Source: Noviherbaspirillum suwonense
GTDB taxonomy: Bacteria; Pseudomonadota; Gammaproteobacteria; Burkholderiales; Burkholderiaceae_D
Assembly: GCF_900182955.1 (NCBI RefSeq)
Contig: NZ_FXUL01000001.1
Span: 186,001 to 250,000 of the forward strand
DNA length: 64,000 nt
Direction: 5' to 3'
Positions 48,031-56,145 of this stretch are shown one piece after another (positions within the stretch are counted from its first letter, which is position 1; every line of letters begins with the position of its first letter). The position numbers and the translations under genes are program-made. The notes beneath the pieces were generated by a model that worked only from the letters and a program-made list of their open reading frames with translations, ran no database searches and was not told the DNA's origin.

Positions 48031-48999
48031 ATGAAGCTAAAGACCACACTGCTTGCCTGCACGCTCGCTTTTTCAGCCTCCGCCTACGCCGACACCTACC
48101 CGAGCAAGCCGATCACCCTGATCGTCCCGTTCGCGCCCGGCGGCACCACCGACCTCGTCGCCCGCGTGGTGGCGGACAAGATGGGCAAGGAGCTCGGACA
48201 GACCGTCGTCGTCGAGAACCGCGCCGGCGCCGGCGGCGCACTGGGCGCCAATGCGGTGGCCCGCGCCGCGCCGGACGGCTATACGCTGGGCATCTCCACG
48301 ATCTCGACGCACGCGGTCAATGCCGCCTGCAATCCGCAGCTGCCGTACGACCCGATCGCCAGCTTCACGCCGATCACCAATCTGGCGCGCACGCCTAACG
48401 TGCTGACCGCCGCGCAAAAGTTTCCGGCGCAGGATTTCAAGCAGCTGCTCGACCTCGTCAAGAAGAATCCGGGCAAGTTCAATTACGCATCGTCGGGCGT
48501 CTGCAGCGTGCTGCACATGATGGGCGAGCAGTTCAAGGTGTCGACCGGCACCTTCATCACCCACATGCCCTATCGCGGCTCCGGCCCGGCGCTGATCGAC
48601 CTGCTCGGCGGCCAGGTCGAAATGATGTTCGATAACCTGCCTTCGTCGATGGGCCATATCCAGACCGGCAAGATCCGCGCGATCGCCGTTGCGGCGCCGA
48701 AGCGGGTCGAGGGCCTGCCGAATGTGCCGACCTTCGCCGAACTCGGACTGCCGCAGGTGAACGACCCGGCGTGGTATGGCCTGGTGGCGCCGGCCAAGAC
48801 GCCCGAGGCGATCGTCAACCGGCTCAATGCCGCGGCCGCCAAGGTGCTGAGCCTGCCCGACGTGCGCGACAAGCTCAAGCAGAGCGGTTCGGAGTCCGCC
48901 GCGAACACCCCGGCCCAGCATGCGGCCGAGATCAAGCATGAACTGGAAAAGGCCAAGGCCGTGGTCCAGAAGCAGGGCATCAAGTTCGAAAATTCTTGA
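48031..48999 (+). CDS. Bug/TctC-family tripartite tricarboxylate transporter binding protein
   Basis: Extracytoplasmic receptor of 322 residues with a signal peptide (about 1-20, cut after AYA). YPSKPITLIVPFAPGGTTDLVAR begins the mature protein and is the family hallmark, with VVENRAGAGGALGANAVARA and DGYTLGISTISTHAVN close behind. Bug proteins are massively amplified in Burkholderiales, usually without TctAB permease genes nearby, as here. Ligands are typically carboxylic acids or amides. The start at 48031 is chosen for its proper signal peptide. A 14-bp GC stem follows the gene. Confidence 0.93.
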   Translation: MKLKTTLLACTLAFSASAYADTYPSKPITLIVPFAPGGTTDLVARVVADKMGKELGQTVVVENRAGAGGALGANAVARAAPDGYTLGISTISTHAVNAACNPQLPYDPIASFTPITNLARTPNVLTAAQKFPAQDFKQLLDLVKKNPGKFNYASSGVCSVLHMMGEQFKVSTGTFITHMPYRGSGPALIDLLGGQVEMMFDNLPSSMGHIQTGKIRAIAVAAPKRVEGLPNVPTFAELGLPQVNDPAWYGLVAPAKTPEAIVNRLNAAAAKVLSLPDVRDKLKQSGSESAANTPAQHAAEIKHELEKAKAVVQKQGIKFENS

Positions 49000-49007
49000 T
49001 CGCCCGC

Positions 49008-49049
49008 GCCGGCGGCGTCCCACGGCGACAGCCGCGGGACGCCGCCGGC
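49008..49049 (+). terminator. Long GC hairpin after the Bug gene
   Basis: GCCGGCGGCGTCCC (49008-49021) pairs perfectly over 14 bases with GGGACGCCGCCGGC (49036-49049), 8 bases after the stop. It is very stable but has no T-run. Confidence 0.5.
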
Positions 49050-49149
49050 CCATCCGCTTGTGCGGAATCAAGCCGGCCCGGCGCCCCGCGCTGCGCCGTG
49101 ACAGGATCGTCTACCATCGTCTTCACAGATACTAAGGAGCGCACTGCAC

Positions 49150-49485
49150 ATGAGCAGCCACAAGCACCTGTTTGAACCGCCGTCCACCGCGGAAGCGCTG
49201 GACGCGCTGATGCAGCACATCAATACCGGCGACGGCGACCTGGCGTCGCTGTCGGACGAGCAGCGCGAGCAGCTGAAGAACGAGCTGGGCGACGCCTGGC
49301 TGGAAGACTACCTCGACGATTACCCGGTTCCCGCGGACCTGCGCGACGCAAGCCGCGAGTACCAGGCCATCGCCAATGCCGACAAATATCCGAACCTGCC
49401 CGACCATGTGCGCGAGGACCTGCTGCTGCAGTTCGAAGAGCACCATGGCGAAGGCGGACCGGAACACTGGAACATGCAAGAGTGA
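49150..49485 (+). CDS. Conserved acidic hypothetical protein
   Basis: Not recognised. A soluble, strongly acidic 111-residue protein, predicted mostly helical, with no signal peptide or membrane segment. Notable pieces are EALDALMQHINTGDGDLASLSDEQ, AWLEDYLDDYPVPADLRDAS and a C-terminal EEHHGEGGPEHWNMQE. AAGGAG precedes the ATG by 10 bases. The following methyltransferase gene starts at GTG overlapping its stop (GTGA), so the two are translationally coupled and may act together. Confidence 0.75.
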   Translation: MSSHKHLFEPPSTAEALDALMQHINTGDGDLASLSDEQREQLKNELGDAWLEDYLDDYPVPADLRDASREYQAIANADKYPNLPDHVREDLLLQFEEHHGEGGPEHWNMQE

Positions 49486-50414
49486 AGAAGCAAGCGAAAA
49501 AAGCAGTCGAAGGCAAGCCGGTCCACGACAGGGCGGCCGAAGGCAGGCAGCCCGCGCCCAACCCGCTGGCAGACGAGCTCAGGCCGGGGCAGTCGGTCGA
49601 GCTGTTGAAGGAATTGCATATCCTGACCCGCGACGGCAAGCTGAACCAGGACAGCCGGCGCAAGCTCAAGCAGGTCTATCACCTGGTCCAGTTCATCGAG
49701 CCGCTGCTGGAGCAGGTGCTGGCCGACAAGCCCGATGTCCAGCTGGTGGACCATGGCGCCGGCAAGTCCTACCTGGGTTTCATCCTGTACGACCTGTTTT
49801 TCAAGGCGCGCCAGAGCGAGTCGCCGGGTTCGCGCATCTACGGCATCGAGACCCGCGAGGAACTCGTCAGGAAATCGGAAGAACTGGCGCAGCGGCTGGA
49901 CTTCCCCGGCATGGCCTTCGAACACCTGTCGGTGGCCGACGCGATCACGTCGCCGCGTCTGCCGGCGCGGGTCGATGTCGTGACCGCGCTCCATGCCTGC
50001 AATACGGCGACCGATGACGCGATCCACTTCGCGCTGAAAAAACAGGCGCGCTTCATCGTGCTGGTGCCATGCTGCCAAGCTGAAGTGGCGTCGGTGCTGA
50101 AGAAGAACAAGGCGCAGTCGCTGGCGCGCGACCCGCTGACCGAGATATGGCGGCACCCGGTCCATACCCGTGAATTCGGCAGCCAGCTGACCAACGTGCT
50201 GCGCTGCCTGCAGCTCGAAGCCCATGGCTACCAGGTCACCGTGACCGAACTGGTCGGATGGGAGCATTCGATGAAGAACGAACTGATCGTCGCAAGCTAC
50301 CGCGACCTGCCGCGCAAGCGGCCGTCGGAACGGCTGCGCGGGGTGCTGCAGTCGCTGGGCATCGAGGAGCTGGGCGAGCGCTTCTTTACCGAGGCCGCCG
50401 AAGCCTCGGCCTAG
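49482..50414 (+). CDS. Class I SAM-dependent methyltransferase (GSTCD-like Methyltransf_32)
   Basis: A 310-residue protein. After a basic N-terminus (MKKQAKKAVEG), residues about 60-290 form a Rossmann methyltransferase domain: the AdoMet loop LVDHGAGKSYLGFILYD near 88-104, YGIETREELVRKSEELA near 120-136, and VTALHACNTATDDAIHFAL near 166-184, followed by VLVPCCQAEVA near 190-200. The LHACNTATD and PCCQ motifs are shared with GSTCD/METTL-type enzymes, possibly acting on RNA. The start is GTG in GTGA overlap with the upstream acidic gene. The target is unknown. Confidence 0.82.
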   Translation: MKKQAKKAVEGKPVHDRAAEGRQPAPNPLADELRPGQSVELLKELHILTRDGKLNQDSRRKLKQVYHLVQFIEPLLEQVLADKPDVQLVDHGAGKSYLGFILYDLFFKARQSESPGSRIYGIETREELVRKSEELAQRLDFPGMAFEHLSVADAITSPRLPARVDVVTALHACNTATDDAIHFALKKQARFIVLVPCCQAEVASVLKKNKAQSLARDPLTEIWRHPVHTREFGSQLTNVLRCLQLEAHGYQVTVTELVGWEHSMKNELIVASYRDLPRKRPSERLRGVLQSLGIEELGERFFTEAAEASA

Positions 50415-50554
50415 CATGGCAAGGGCCAGCCTGGACAGGCGGTCTTGACAAGCAGATAGGCGGCATGGAAGATGGACCCGCGCCGGGCGTGCCACGGCGC
50501 TGATAAAAAAACCGCATGCACCCGCATGACGACCATCCTCAGGAGACAGAAACA

Positions 50555-51799
50555 ATGGCTTTTCCGTACCGCCCGCTTGCGTGCGCGCTTTCCCTCGCCG
50601 CCGCTTTCGCCCCCCAGGCCGCAAGCGCCGAAACCGTCAAGATTGCCGTGATCGATGCCTTTTCCGGCCCGATGTCGCCAATCTCCAGCAATATCCTGAA
50701 CAGCTTCCAGTTCATCGCCGAAAAAGCCAACAAGGAAAAATGGGCAGGCGACAACACGCTGCAGTTCACCGCCTTCGACAACAAGCTGAGCCCGCAGGAA
50801 TCGCTGTCCCAGTTGAAAAGCGCGATCGACCAGGGCTACCGCTATATCGCCCAGGGCAATGGCTCGGCAGTGGCGCTGGCGCTGGTCGACGCAGTCAACA
50901 AGCACAATGAGCGCAACCCCGGCAAGGAAGTCGTGTTCCTGAACTATTCGGCGATCGACCCCGACCTCACCAACAGCAAGTGCAGCTTCTGGCATTTCCG
51001 CTTCGACGCCAACTCGGACATGAAGATGGAAGGCCTGACCAGCTATATGGCCAAGGACCAGTCGATCAAGAAGGTCTACATCATCGGCCAGAACTACTCG
51101 TTCGGCCACCAGGTCACGCGCGCAGCCAAGGACTACCTGAAGCGCAAGCGTCCGGACATCCAGATCGTCGGCGACGATCTGCATCCGATCGCGCAGGTGA
51201 AGGACTTCTCGCCCTACGTCGCCAAGATCAAGGCATCGGGCGCCGACACGGTCGTGACCGGCAACTGGGGCGCCGACCTGGCGCTGCTGATCAAGGCCGC
51301 CAAGGACGCCGACCTGAAGGCCAACTTCTATACCTACTACGCGGCGACGTCCGGCGTGCCGACCGCGATGGGCGCGGCCGGCGCCGACCGCGTCAAGCAG
51401 GTCGCTTACTGGAACGTCAACAATGATGGCTTCGTCGGCAGCGATATCGCCAACGGCTTCAAGCAGAAGTTCAATGACGACTTCTACGTGATGGACACCT
51501 ACACGGTCGTGTCCATGCTGTCCAAGGCGATCAAGGACAGCAAGTCGGCCGACCCGGTCAAGGTCGCGTTCGCGATGGAAGGCATGAAGGTCAAGAGCCT
51601 GAACGGCGAGACCGAGATGCGCAAGTCCGATCACCAGGTGCAGCAGCCGCTAATTGTCGCGACCTGGGTGAAAACCAATGGCAAGGATGTCAAGTACGAC
51701 CAGGAGAACACCGGCTACGGCTGGCGCACCGACCAGAAGATCGACACCTATGTCGCGGCGCAGCCAAGCTCGTGCCAGATGAAGCGTCCGGGCGCCTGA
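50555..51799 (+). CDS. Branched-chain amino acid-type ABC transporter substrate-binding protein
   Basis: Type I periplasmic binding protein of 414 residues with a signal peptide (about 1-24, ending ASA). The mature start ETVKIAVIDAFSGPMSPISSNILNSFQFIAEKAN and the later KKVYIIGQNYSFGHQVTRAAKDYLKRK follow the LivJ/urea/amide-binding family. AGGAGA precedes the ATG at 50555. No livHMGF permease or ATPase genes are adjacent, so it either serves a remote transporter or is an orphan. A perfect 9-bp stem follows it. Confidence 0.9.
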   Translation: MAFPYRPLACALSLAAAFAPQAASAETVKIAVIDAFSGPMSPISSNILNSFQFIAEKANKEKWAGDNTLQFTAFDNKLSPQESLSQLKSAIDQGYRYIAQGNGSAVALALVDAVNKHNERNPGKEVVFLNYSAIDPDLTNSKCSFWHFRFDANSDMKMEGLTSYMAKDQSIKKVYIIGQNYSFGHQVTRAAKDYLKRKRPDIQIVGDDLHPIAQVKDFSPYVAKIKASGADTVVTGNWGADLALLIKAAKDADLKANFYTYYAATSGVPTAMGAAGADRVKQVAYWNVNNDGFVGSDIANGFKQKFNDDFYVMDTYTVVSMLSKAIKDSKSADPVKVAFAMEGMKVKSLNGETEMRKSDHQVQQPLIVATWVKTNGKDVKYDQENTGYGWRTDQKIDTYVAAQPSSCQMKRPGA

Positions 51800-51817
51800 T
51801 ATAGCCCGTCCGTGACG

Positions 51818-51840
51818 GTCCGTGGCCTGGCGCCACGGAC
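51818..51840. terminator. Hairpin after the ABC binding protein
   Basis: GTCCGTGGC (51818-51826) and GCCACGGAC (51832-51840) form a perfect 9-bp stem with loop CTGGC between two convergent genes. There is no T-run. Confidence 0.45.
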
Positions 51841-51844
51841 ATGT

Positions 51845-52057
51845 TCAATGCATGCGCAGCGACGGGATGGCCTGCATCGACTGCAGCGCCATCCCGTCGT
51901 CCTCTATGCGTCCGAGCTGGACCGCATGCCGTTCCTCGGCCTTCGCCATGCGCACGATCGTCGCCAGCGCTTCGAGATACAGTTCGCTGTGCTTGCGGTC
52001 GCCGAGCCGGGCAAAGGCCTCGGCAAAGGTGAGGATGGCTTCGTCAGTGCTGTTCAT
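51845..52057 (-). CDS. Small hypothetical protein
   Basis: Not recognised. A 70-residue, mainly helical soluble protein (AILTFAEAFARLGDRKHSELYLEALATI, then RMAKAEERHAVQL) with a helix-hairpin pattern reminiscent of a single tetratricopeptide-like repeat. It is the only sensible frame in this gap, on the opposite strand to its neighbours, and has only a weak GAG-type ribosome site. A 17-bp palindrome (52119-52135) lies upstream between it and the divergent methyltransferase gene, which supports a real gene pair. Confidence 0.5.
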   Translation of the reverse strand: MNSTDEAILTFAEAFARLGDRKHSELYLEALATIVRMAKAEERHAVQLGRIEDDGMALQSMQAIPSLRMH

Positions 52058-52118
52058 GGATATTCTCGCTCAAGTGATGCGTCCTGTTGCGCGGGGCGGG
52101 ATCACGATGCCGCGCTCG

Positions 52119-52135
52119 AAATGATTAAATCATTT
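52119..52135. promoter_or_regulatory. 17-bp palindrome, candidate operator
   Basis: AAATGATT-A-AATCATTT is perfectly symmetric and lies between the divergent genes at 51845-52057 and 52252-52851. It is AT-rich in a GC-rich genome and of operator size. Confidence 0.4.
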
Positions 52136-52251
52136 ACCCGGTTTCATGGACGTAGGAAAAAGCCGCCAGTTCATGTAGGAAGCATGGGCATCTGCTACAC
52201 CGCAAACCATGACAAACTGCTGAACCTCAAACACGCGGCGCATGCATCCAA

Positions 52252-52851
52252 ATGATGAAAAAACAATTTTCCCCGGCCAGCGCGCGTAACCGCGAACCGA
52301 TCCTTGCCGCCCTGCGCCCGCTGCTGGCGGACTGCCGCAGCGTGCTCGAAATCGGCAGCGGCACCGGCCAGCATGCAGTGCATTTCGGCGCCGCGCTGCC
52401 GGACCTGACCTGGCAGACCAGCGACCTGCCGGCCAACCATGAAGGCATCCGCGCATGGCTGGACGAGGCGGCGCTGCCCAACGTGCTAGCGCCTCTGGCG
52501 CTGGACGCCGGCAGCGACGACTGGCCGCCGGGGCCGTTCGACGCGGTCTATACCGCCAACACCTGCCACATCATGTCGTGGCCAGAAGTGCAGCGCATGT
52601 TTCATGGTATCGGCCGGGTGCTGGCGCCGGGCGGCATGCTGTGCATCTACGGACCCTTCAACTTCGACGGCCAGTTCACCTCGGCCAGCAATGCGCAGTT
52701 CGACGCCAGCCTGAGGGCGCAGGCGCCGCACATGGGCCTGCGCAACCAGGAAGATGTCGACGCACTGGCGCGCGCGCAGCAACTGACGCCGGTGGCGGAC
52801 CTGCCGCTGCCCGCCAACAACAAGCTGCTGGCCTGGCGGCGCGCCGGTTAA
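52252..52851 (+). CDS. DUF938 class I methyltransferase
   Basis: A 199-residue SAM-dependent methyltransferase-like protein of the DUF938 family. The N-terminal KQFSPASARNREPILAAL is the family mark. The AdoMet loop VLEIGSGTGQHAVHF follows at about 31-45, then the acidic strand-2 end, DAVYTANTCHIMSW near 99-112, and GRVLAPGGMLCIYGPF near 122-137. A late SNAQFDASLRAQ segment also matches. The substrate is unknown. Two consecutive ATGs at 52252 and 52255 are equally good starts. Confidence 0.85.
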   Translation: MMKKQFSPASARNREPILAALRPLLADCRSVLEIGSGTGQHAVHFGAALPDLTWQTSDLPANHEGIRAWLDEAALPNVLAPLALDAGSDDWPPGPFDAVYTANTCHIMSWPEVQRMFHGIGRVLAPGGMLCIYGPFNFDGQFTSASNAQFDASLRAQAPHMGLRNQEDVDALARAQQLTPVADLPLPANNKLLAWRRAG

Positions 52852-52862
52852 GGCGCGGCAGA

Positions 52863-54113
52863 TCAGCGTCCGCGCAGGGACGCGGTCAGGTCGGGTGAAA
52901 CAACCGGCTGCCGCTCGTCCAGGACCGCATTGCCGCCCGTGCTGGCCATGTTGGCAGGCACCTGCGGGCTCTCGTTCCACACCACGTAATCGTCGACCGC
53001 ATACAGCCTGCATGGCTGGCGGCTGTTGGCCTGGCAGGCGCTGAGCACGCGTGTCACCGGGTCCTCGCCTTCCTCGGCCCAACTCCAGGCGCCGCTGGGC
53101 GACACCGCGAATGCGCGCGGCGTCGCCTTCGACAGGAAGGCGCGGTAGGCTTCCCGTCCGCGCTCGCGCAGGAAGGGCACCGATTCGATATCCTGGATCG
53201 CCGCGAAGTCCGTGCGCGGGATGGGCGGGTCTTCGGCAATGGCGACGACTTCCGCGGTCGGCATGCCGAGCTGCTTCAGGAAGCGCTCGGCATGCGGCCA
53301 CCAGATCGCGAAGCCATCGCGGCTGCCGACCATGCCGTGGGCGTCGTTCTTGAACGCGTCATAGGCAACCAGGCGGGCGTCGCCGCCGGCGCCGGCATAG
53401 GCCCGGTGCAGCCGGTTCACCAGTTCATGGTTGAAATAGCTGTCGTTGGCGCCGTAGAACCACAGGCTGGGCAGCCGGTTGTGGCGGCCGAAGTCGGCGA
53501 AGGCGGTGACCAGCGCGGATTTCCACTGGCAGCTGCCGTCGTCGGCGCGCAGGCCGCCGGCGAAGTTCAGCAGGCCGCGCACGCCGGGCAAGTCGCCAGC
53601 GCCGGCGGCGAGCGTCGCCAGGCCGCCGTAGGACTGGCCGGCGACGATGACGCGGTTGCCATCCACCCAGGGCTGCGAGCGCGCGTAGTGCAGGGCGGCG
53701 CGCAGGTCGGCCGCCTGCAGGTAGCCGTTGCCCGCCATGTTGCAGCCGTAGTCCGAATAGTCGCCGCCGGAACGGGCGAAGCCGCTGCGCATCGGCACGA
53801 TGACGGCATAGCCGCGGCGAACGAACTCGCGGCTCAGGTAATAGAAGCGGTCGCGCGATTGCAGGCGGGGGTCGCCGGGCTGCTTGCCGTGGTTCATCAC
53901 CACGAGCGGGAAGGGACCCTGGCCCGGCGGGCGGAATATCGTCGTTTCCAGCAGGTTGCCGTTCGCGCCGGGCACCATGACCACCTGTTCATTGAGCCTG
54001 GCGTCCAGCGTGGTTTCCTGCGCCCGGGTGTAGGACAGCCCGGACAGTGCGAGGCAGCCGGCTACGGCGATCCGGGCGAAAAGGTGAACGATGCGGACAA
54101 GGCGGGCAGACAT
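52863..54113 (-). CDS. Secreted alpha/beta hydrolase (dienelactone hydrolase/peptidase-like)
   Basis: A 416-residue exported alpha/beta-hydrolase. A signal peptide covers about 1-32 (after the start at 54113, supported by AGGAG). FPLVVMNHGKQPGDPR provides the oxyanion strand near 70. The nucleophile elbow GQSYGG is near 160, ANDSYFN near 226 offers the acid, and NDAHGM near 258 the histidine, completing a Ser-Asp-His triad. Cysteine pairs in the mature part fit a periplasmic location. The C-terminal 120 residues are an unrecognised extension. The substrate is unknown, with esters or peptides both possible. It is convergent with the DUF938 gene. Confidence 0.82.
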   Translation of the reverse strand: MSARLVRIVHLFARIAVAGCLALSGLSYTRAQETTLDARLNEQVVMVPGANGNLLETTIFRPPGQGPFPLVVMNHGKQPGDPRLQSRDRFYYLSREFVRRGYAVIVPMRSGFARSGGDYSDYGCNMAGNGYLQAADLRAALHYARSQPWVDGNRVIVAGQSYGGLATLAAGAGDLPGVRGLLNFAGGLRADDGSCQWKSALVTAFADFGRHNRLPSLWFYGANDSYFNHELVNRLHRAYAGAGGDARLVAYDAFKNDAHGMVGSRDGFAIWWPHAERFLKQLGMPTAEVVAIAEDPPIPRTDFAAIQDIESVPFLRERGREAYRAFLSKATPRAFAVSPSGAWSWAEEGEDPVTRVLSACQANSRQPCRLYAVDDYVVWNESPQVPANMASTGGNAVLDERQPVVSPDLTASLRGR

Positions 54114-54225
54114 TGCGGCACTCCTGAACAATTACGCAAACCAGGAATTAATTCTAGGAATCAACTTTCTTGAACTCAATACCGCAATGACAATTCTCGA
54201 AAATAAATTCTGAATTGCAACTTTG

Positions 54226-54513
54226 TTAATGCATGCGGGATTGTTCGAAGAATTCCGTATTGAGTGACCTGCCCGACCTGCATGTCACGCCGGGAATGCG
54301 GGTCCGGTCGCGGCAGGCCGGGTCGTTATCCGCCCTGCGCGTGACTGGCGCGGACGGTTTCAGCGTGCTGTCCGCCTGACGGCCGGATGGATCGAAGGGA
54401 GACTGGAACTGGCCAGGCGGGATGTTGAACAACAGCAGCGCGGATACGGTGACGATACCGAGACCGCCCAGGGCCAGGCACTTGTTGCGTCCGAAGCGGA
54501 AGCGTGAATCCAT
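54226..54513 (-). CDS. Small membrane-anchored hypothetical protein
   Basis: Not recognised. A 95-residue product with a basic N-terminus, one hydrophobic segment at about 12-31 (CLALGGLGIVTVSALLLF) and a polar C-terminal part with three cysteines, so probably a signal-anchored or exported protein. It lies alone in an 565-bp stretch between the hydrolase gene and the D-tartrate dehydratase gene. The upstream leader contains AAAT-rich sequence. Its coding status is only moderately sure. Confidence 0.5.
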   Translation of the reverse strand: MDSRFRFGRNKCLALGGLGIVTVSALLLFNIPPGQFQSPFDPSGRQADSTLKPSAPVTRRADNDPACRDRTRIPGVTCRSGRSLNTEFFEQSRMH

Positions 54514-54618
54514 GATAATTTCCCCGATGCAATAGGTTTAAATCATCACATAAATTGCTCTACGGCAGTAAATTCGATGGGGAAGAAATAGCGGAATGTG
54601 GTTTTTGCGCCAGCAAGG

Positions 54619-54654
54619 CAAAAGCCCCGGACACGTCGATGACGCGTCCGGGGC
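54619..54654 (-). terminator. Terminator of the D-tartrate dehydratase gene
   Basis: GCCCCGGAC (54624-54632) pairs with GTCCGGGGC (54646-54654). Read on the minus strand, the stem is followed by TTTTGCC. It lies 25 bases after the gene's stop. Confidence 0.65.
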
Positions 54655-54678
54655 GGAAAAGGTGGCCGGGAATAGCGG

Positions 54679-55845
54679 TCAGGCGCTCAGTTCGCGCATT
54701 ACGCTGATCAGGTTGGCCTTGCCTTCGAAGCCGATGCCGGCAAGTTCCGGCATCACGATGCGGCTGTCCTTCACTTCGACGCCATCCGGGAAGCCGCCGA
54801 AGGGCTGGAACAGGTCCGGGTAGGACTCGTTGCCGCCCAGGCCCAGGCCGGCCGCGATATTGAGCGACATCTGGTGGCCGCCGTGCGGGATGCAGCGGGC
54901 AGGCGACCAGCCGTGCTCGCGCAGCATGTCCAGCGTGCGCAGGTATTCGACCAGGCCGTAGCTGAGCGCGCAGTCGAACTGCAGCCAGTCGCGGTCGGCG
55001 CGCATGCCGCCGTAGCGGATCAGGTTGCGCGCATCCTGCATCGAGAACAGGTTCTCGCCGGTCGCCATCGGGTTCGGATAGTAGCTGCGCAGGATGGACT
55101 GCAGCTCGTAGTCGAGCGGATCGCCGGCTTCCTCGTACCAGAACAGGTCGTACTGGCCCAGCGCTTTCGCATACGCGATGGCGGTGTCCATGTCGAAGCG
55201 GCCGTTGGCGTCCACGCACAGCCGCTGGCCGTCCTGCAGCACCGACAGCACGCCCTCGATGCGGCGCTGGTCCTCGGCCAGGCTGTCGCCGCCGATCTTC
55301 ATCTTGACCACGCTGTAGCCGCGGTCGATATAGCTACGCATCTCGTCCTGCAGCTTGTCCAGGCCCTTGCCCGGATAGTAATAGCCGCCGGCCGCGTAGA
55401 CGAAGATTTCGCGTTTGGCCTGGCCGTCGCCGTAGCGCTCGGCCAGCAGCTGGTACAGCGGCTTCTCGGCGATCTTGGCGACCGCGTCCCAGATCGCCAT
55501 GTCCATCGTGCCCATGGCCACCGAGCGCTCGCCGTGGCCGCCCGGCTTTTCATTGGTGAACATGCAGTTCCAGATCCTGTGCGGATCGAGGTTGGCGCCG
55601 GTGTCGTCGACCAGCGAGGCCGGGTCGGCTTCCATGATCCGCGGGATGAAGCGTTCGCGCATCAGCATGCCCTGGCCGTAGCGGCCGTTCGAGTTGAAGC
55701 CGTAGCCAACCACCGGCTTGCCGTCCCGGATAACGTCGGTGATCACGGCCACCAGCGACAGCGTCATTTTCGAGAAGTCGATGTAGGCATTGCGGATGGG
55801 CGAGCTGATGGGAAGGGTTTTCTCGCGGATTTCGACGATACGCAT
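54679..55845 (-). CDS. tarD: D-tartrate dehydratase (enolase superfamily)
   Basis: Mg-dependent dehydratase predicted to turn D-tartrate into oxaloacetate. The 388-residue protein matches the characterised Bradyrhizobium enzyme closely along its length (SPIRNAYIDFSKMTLSLVAV, NEKPGGHGERSVAMGT, AAGGYYYPGKGL, IPHGGHQMSLNIAAGLGLGG). The catalytic and metal residues fall one position earlier than there: Lys183 in VVKMKIGG, Asp212, Glu238, Glu264 and His321. The start at 55845 fits; the longer frame adds an unrelated leader. No tartrate transporter or regulator gene adjoins, but Bug, TAXI and ABC receptors for small acids lie within 10 kb. Confidence 0.9.
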   Translation of the reverse strand: MRIVEIREKTLPISSPIRNAYIDFSKMTLSLVAVITDVIRDGKPVVGYGFNSNGRYGQGMLMRERFIPRIMEADPASLVDDTGANLDPHRIWNCMFTNEKPGGHGERSVAMGTMDMAIWDAVAKIAEKPLYQLLAERYGDGQAKREIFVYAAGGYYYPGKGLDKLQDEMRSYIDRGYSVVKMKIGGDSLAEDQRRIEGVLSVLQDGQRLCVDANGRFDMDTAIAYAKALGQYDLFWYEEAGDPLDYELQSILRSYYPNPMATGENLFSMQDARNLIRYGGMRADRDWLQFDCALSYGLVEYLRTLDMLREHGWSPARCIPHGGHQMSLNIAAGLGLGGNESYPDLFQPFGGFPDGVEVKDSRIVMPELAGIGFEGKANLISVMRELSA

Positions 55846-56071
55846 TGAGTGCTCCAGGCAGGTTGAAAGTGGCGTCAGCATAAGGCATGCGGGCCTGCCC
55901 ATAAAACACCCGGTTCACGCGATGATCCGGCGCACGGCGGCAGCCGGGGCCGCCGGCGAATGCAGTCCCTTTCGCTGCTGGCAAGGAAGGGCGCGCCGCC
56001 GCCTGCCGCGGCCGGCGGATCGGGCGATGCGCTGCCGCTGCCTTCCTTGCCCGATTCCCTCCCTGAAAATT

Positions 56072-56085
56072 TTGACCCATGTCAA
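56072..56085. promoter_or_regulatory. FNR/ANR-type box upstream of the nitronate monooxygenase gene
   Basis: TTGAC-CCAT-GTCAA is fully symmetric and matches the FNR/ANR family consensus TTGAY-N4-RTCAA. A -10-like TACAGT (56108-56113) places a start near 56120, so the box is centred at -41.5, the standard activating position. Confidence 0.65.
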
Positions 56086-56145
56086 TTTTTCAAAAACCGC
56101 CCGGCGCTACAGTCGGCCGTCTCTGCTTTTCCAGGAAAACCGACC

